Source: Nitrospira sp. | GTDB lineage: Bacteria; Nitrospirota; Nitrospiria; Nitrospirales; Nitrospiraceae | Length of the DNA: 64,000 nt | NCBI GenBank assembly: GCA_016873495.1 | Contig: VGXC01000005.1 | Span: forward strand, 1 to 64,000 | Reading direction: 5' to 3' | Shown: piece after piece, positions 63,784-64,000 of the stretch | Layout of the letters: every line of letters starts with the position of its first letter | How positions within the stretch are numbered: the first letter of the stretch is position 1 | The notes under the pieces: generated by a model | Databases searched by the model: none | What the model was told of the DNA's origin: nothing | The model's input: the letters and a program-made list of their open reading frames with translations, nothing else | Made by a program: the position numbers and the translations under genes

Positions 63784-64000
63784 ATGGCGAGAAACGAACA
63801 AGGAGCCAGTCTGGTCGAACTGATCGTGGTTCTGGGGGTGGTCGGATTGTTGGCGGGGCTCATCGGGGTCAGTGTAGCGGCGGCCGCAGCCCGCTACCAG
63901 GGCAAGGCGGTGGCAACCGAACTGGCGTCGGAACTGCGCGCGGCGCGCTACTTGGCATTGGTGCGGCGGGAGCGGGTGCGGGTGGTTTTCGAGCCAGAGC
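63784..64000 (+). CDS. type IV pilin-like protein / pseudopilin (3' end outside window)
   Basis: The first 72 codons of a prepilin-like protein. A short leader MARNEQG is followed by ASLVELIVVLGVVGLL, the cleavage site and hydrophobic helix of type IV pilins and GspH/FimT-type pseudopilins, with Glu at +5. The region ELRAARYLALVRRERVRVVF is typical of FimT/GspH. GGAGG lies six bases upstream. The frame is open to the window end. Confidence 0.88.
   Translation, partial: MARNEQGASLVELIVVLGVVGLLAGLIGVSVAAAAARYQGKAVATELASELRAARYLALVRRERVRVVFEPE

Overview
The window is about 62% G+C bacterial chromosome. Its housekeeping genes are intact, operons are tightly packed, and start codons are a mix of ATG, GTG and a few others. 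Cupredoxin, Rieske, DsrE and TusA genes, a citramalate-based isoleucine route, a COG3635-type gene in the threonine operon and many HEAT-repeat proteins fit a Nitrospira-like member of Nitrospirota. That assignment is inferred from gene content and style, not from a marker search.

Layout. 1-2.8 kb: the end of a CPA2 cation/proton antiporter, then DsrE and TusA sulfur-carrier genes closed by a strong terminator. 2.87-5.52 kb: a complete 2645-bp IS1595-type transposon with 17-bp perfect terminal inverted repeats. It carries a transposase and a translationally coupled DNA methyltransferase that has a C-terminal restriction-endonuclease-like domain. 5.9-15.1 kb: a small GIY-YIG-like protein, a glutamate formimidoyltransferase/cyclodeaminase fusion, rpsU, nth, a second DsrE protein, small membrane and secreted proteins, polA, and a degenerate alpha/beta-hydrolase-like gene. 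15.3-23.2 kb: a PstS-like binding protein, a phosphodiesterase-fold protein that has lost its usual active-site residues, a secreted protein, and five consecutive HEAT-repeat genes. 23.2-31 kb: ugd, a CBS protein, a membrane spermidine-synthase-like protein, a cupredoxin, ferredoxin, DUF192, Rieske and chagasin-like genes, and a D-amino-acid/branched-chain aminotransferase. 31-41 kb: the classical rimP-nusA-infB-ylxP-rbfA-truB-rpsO-pnp-M16 peptidase translation/RNA-decay block, with an attenuator-like hairpin in front. 41.3-42.6 kb: two strongly expressed-looking secreted proteins of unknown family. 42.65-49.7 kb (minus strand): pdxJ-acpS-nnr-tsaE-HIT-lapA-mutS. 50-57.8 kb: an aspartate-family operon (aminotransferase, hom, thrC, COG3635 protein, lysC, cimA) behind a near-consensus promoter. 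57.8-64 kb: an IHF/HU protein, a MerR regulator, tRNA-Pro(GGG), a terminator-bounded stretch that may be a non-coding RNA, surE, cysS, rlmB, a LuxR-type regulator, a prepilin peptidase, and the start of a type IV pilin-like gene cut by the window edge.

The most noteworthy items are the transposon carrying a methyltransferase fused to a nuclease-like domain, the five-gene HEAT-repeat cluster beside a phosphate-binding protein and a probable pseudo-phosphatase, the diverged phosphoglycerate-mutase-like protein sitting where homoserine kinase should be, and the candidate structured RNA between tRNA-Pro and surE.
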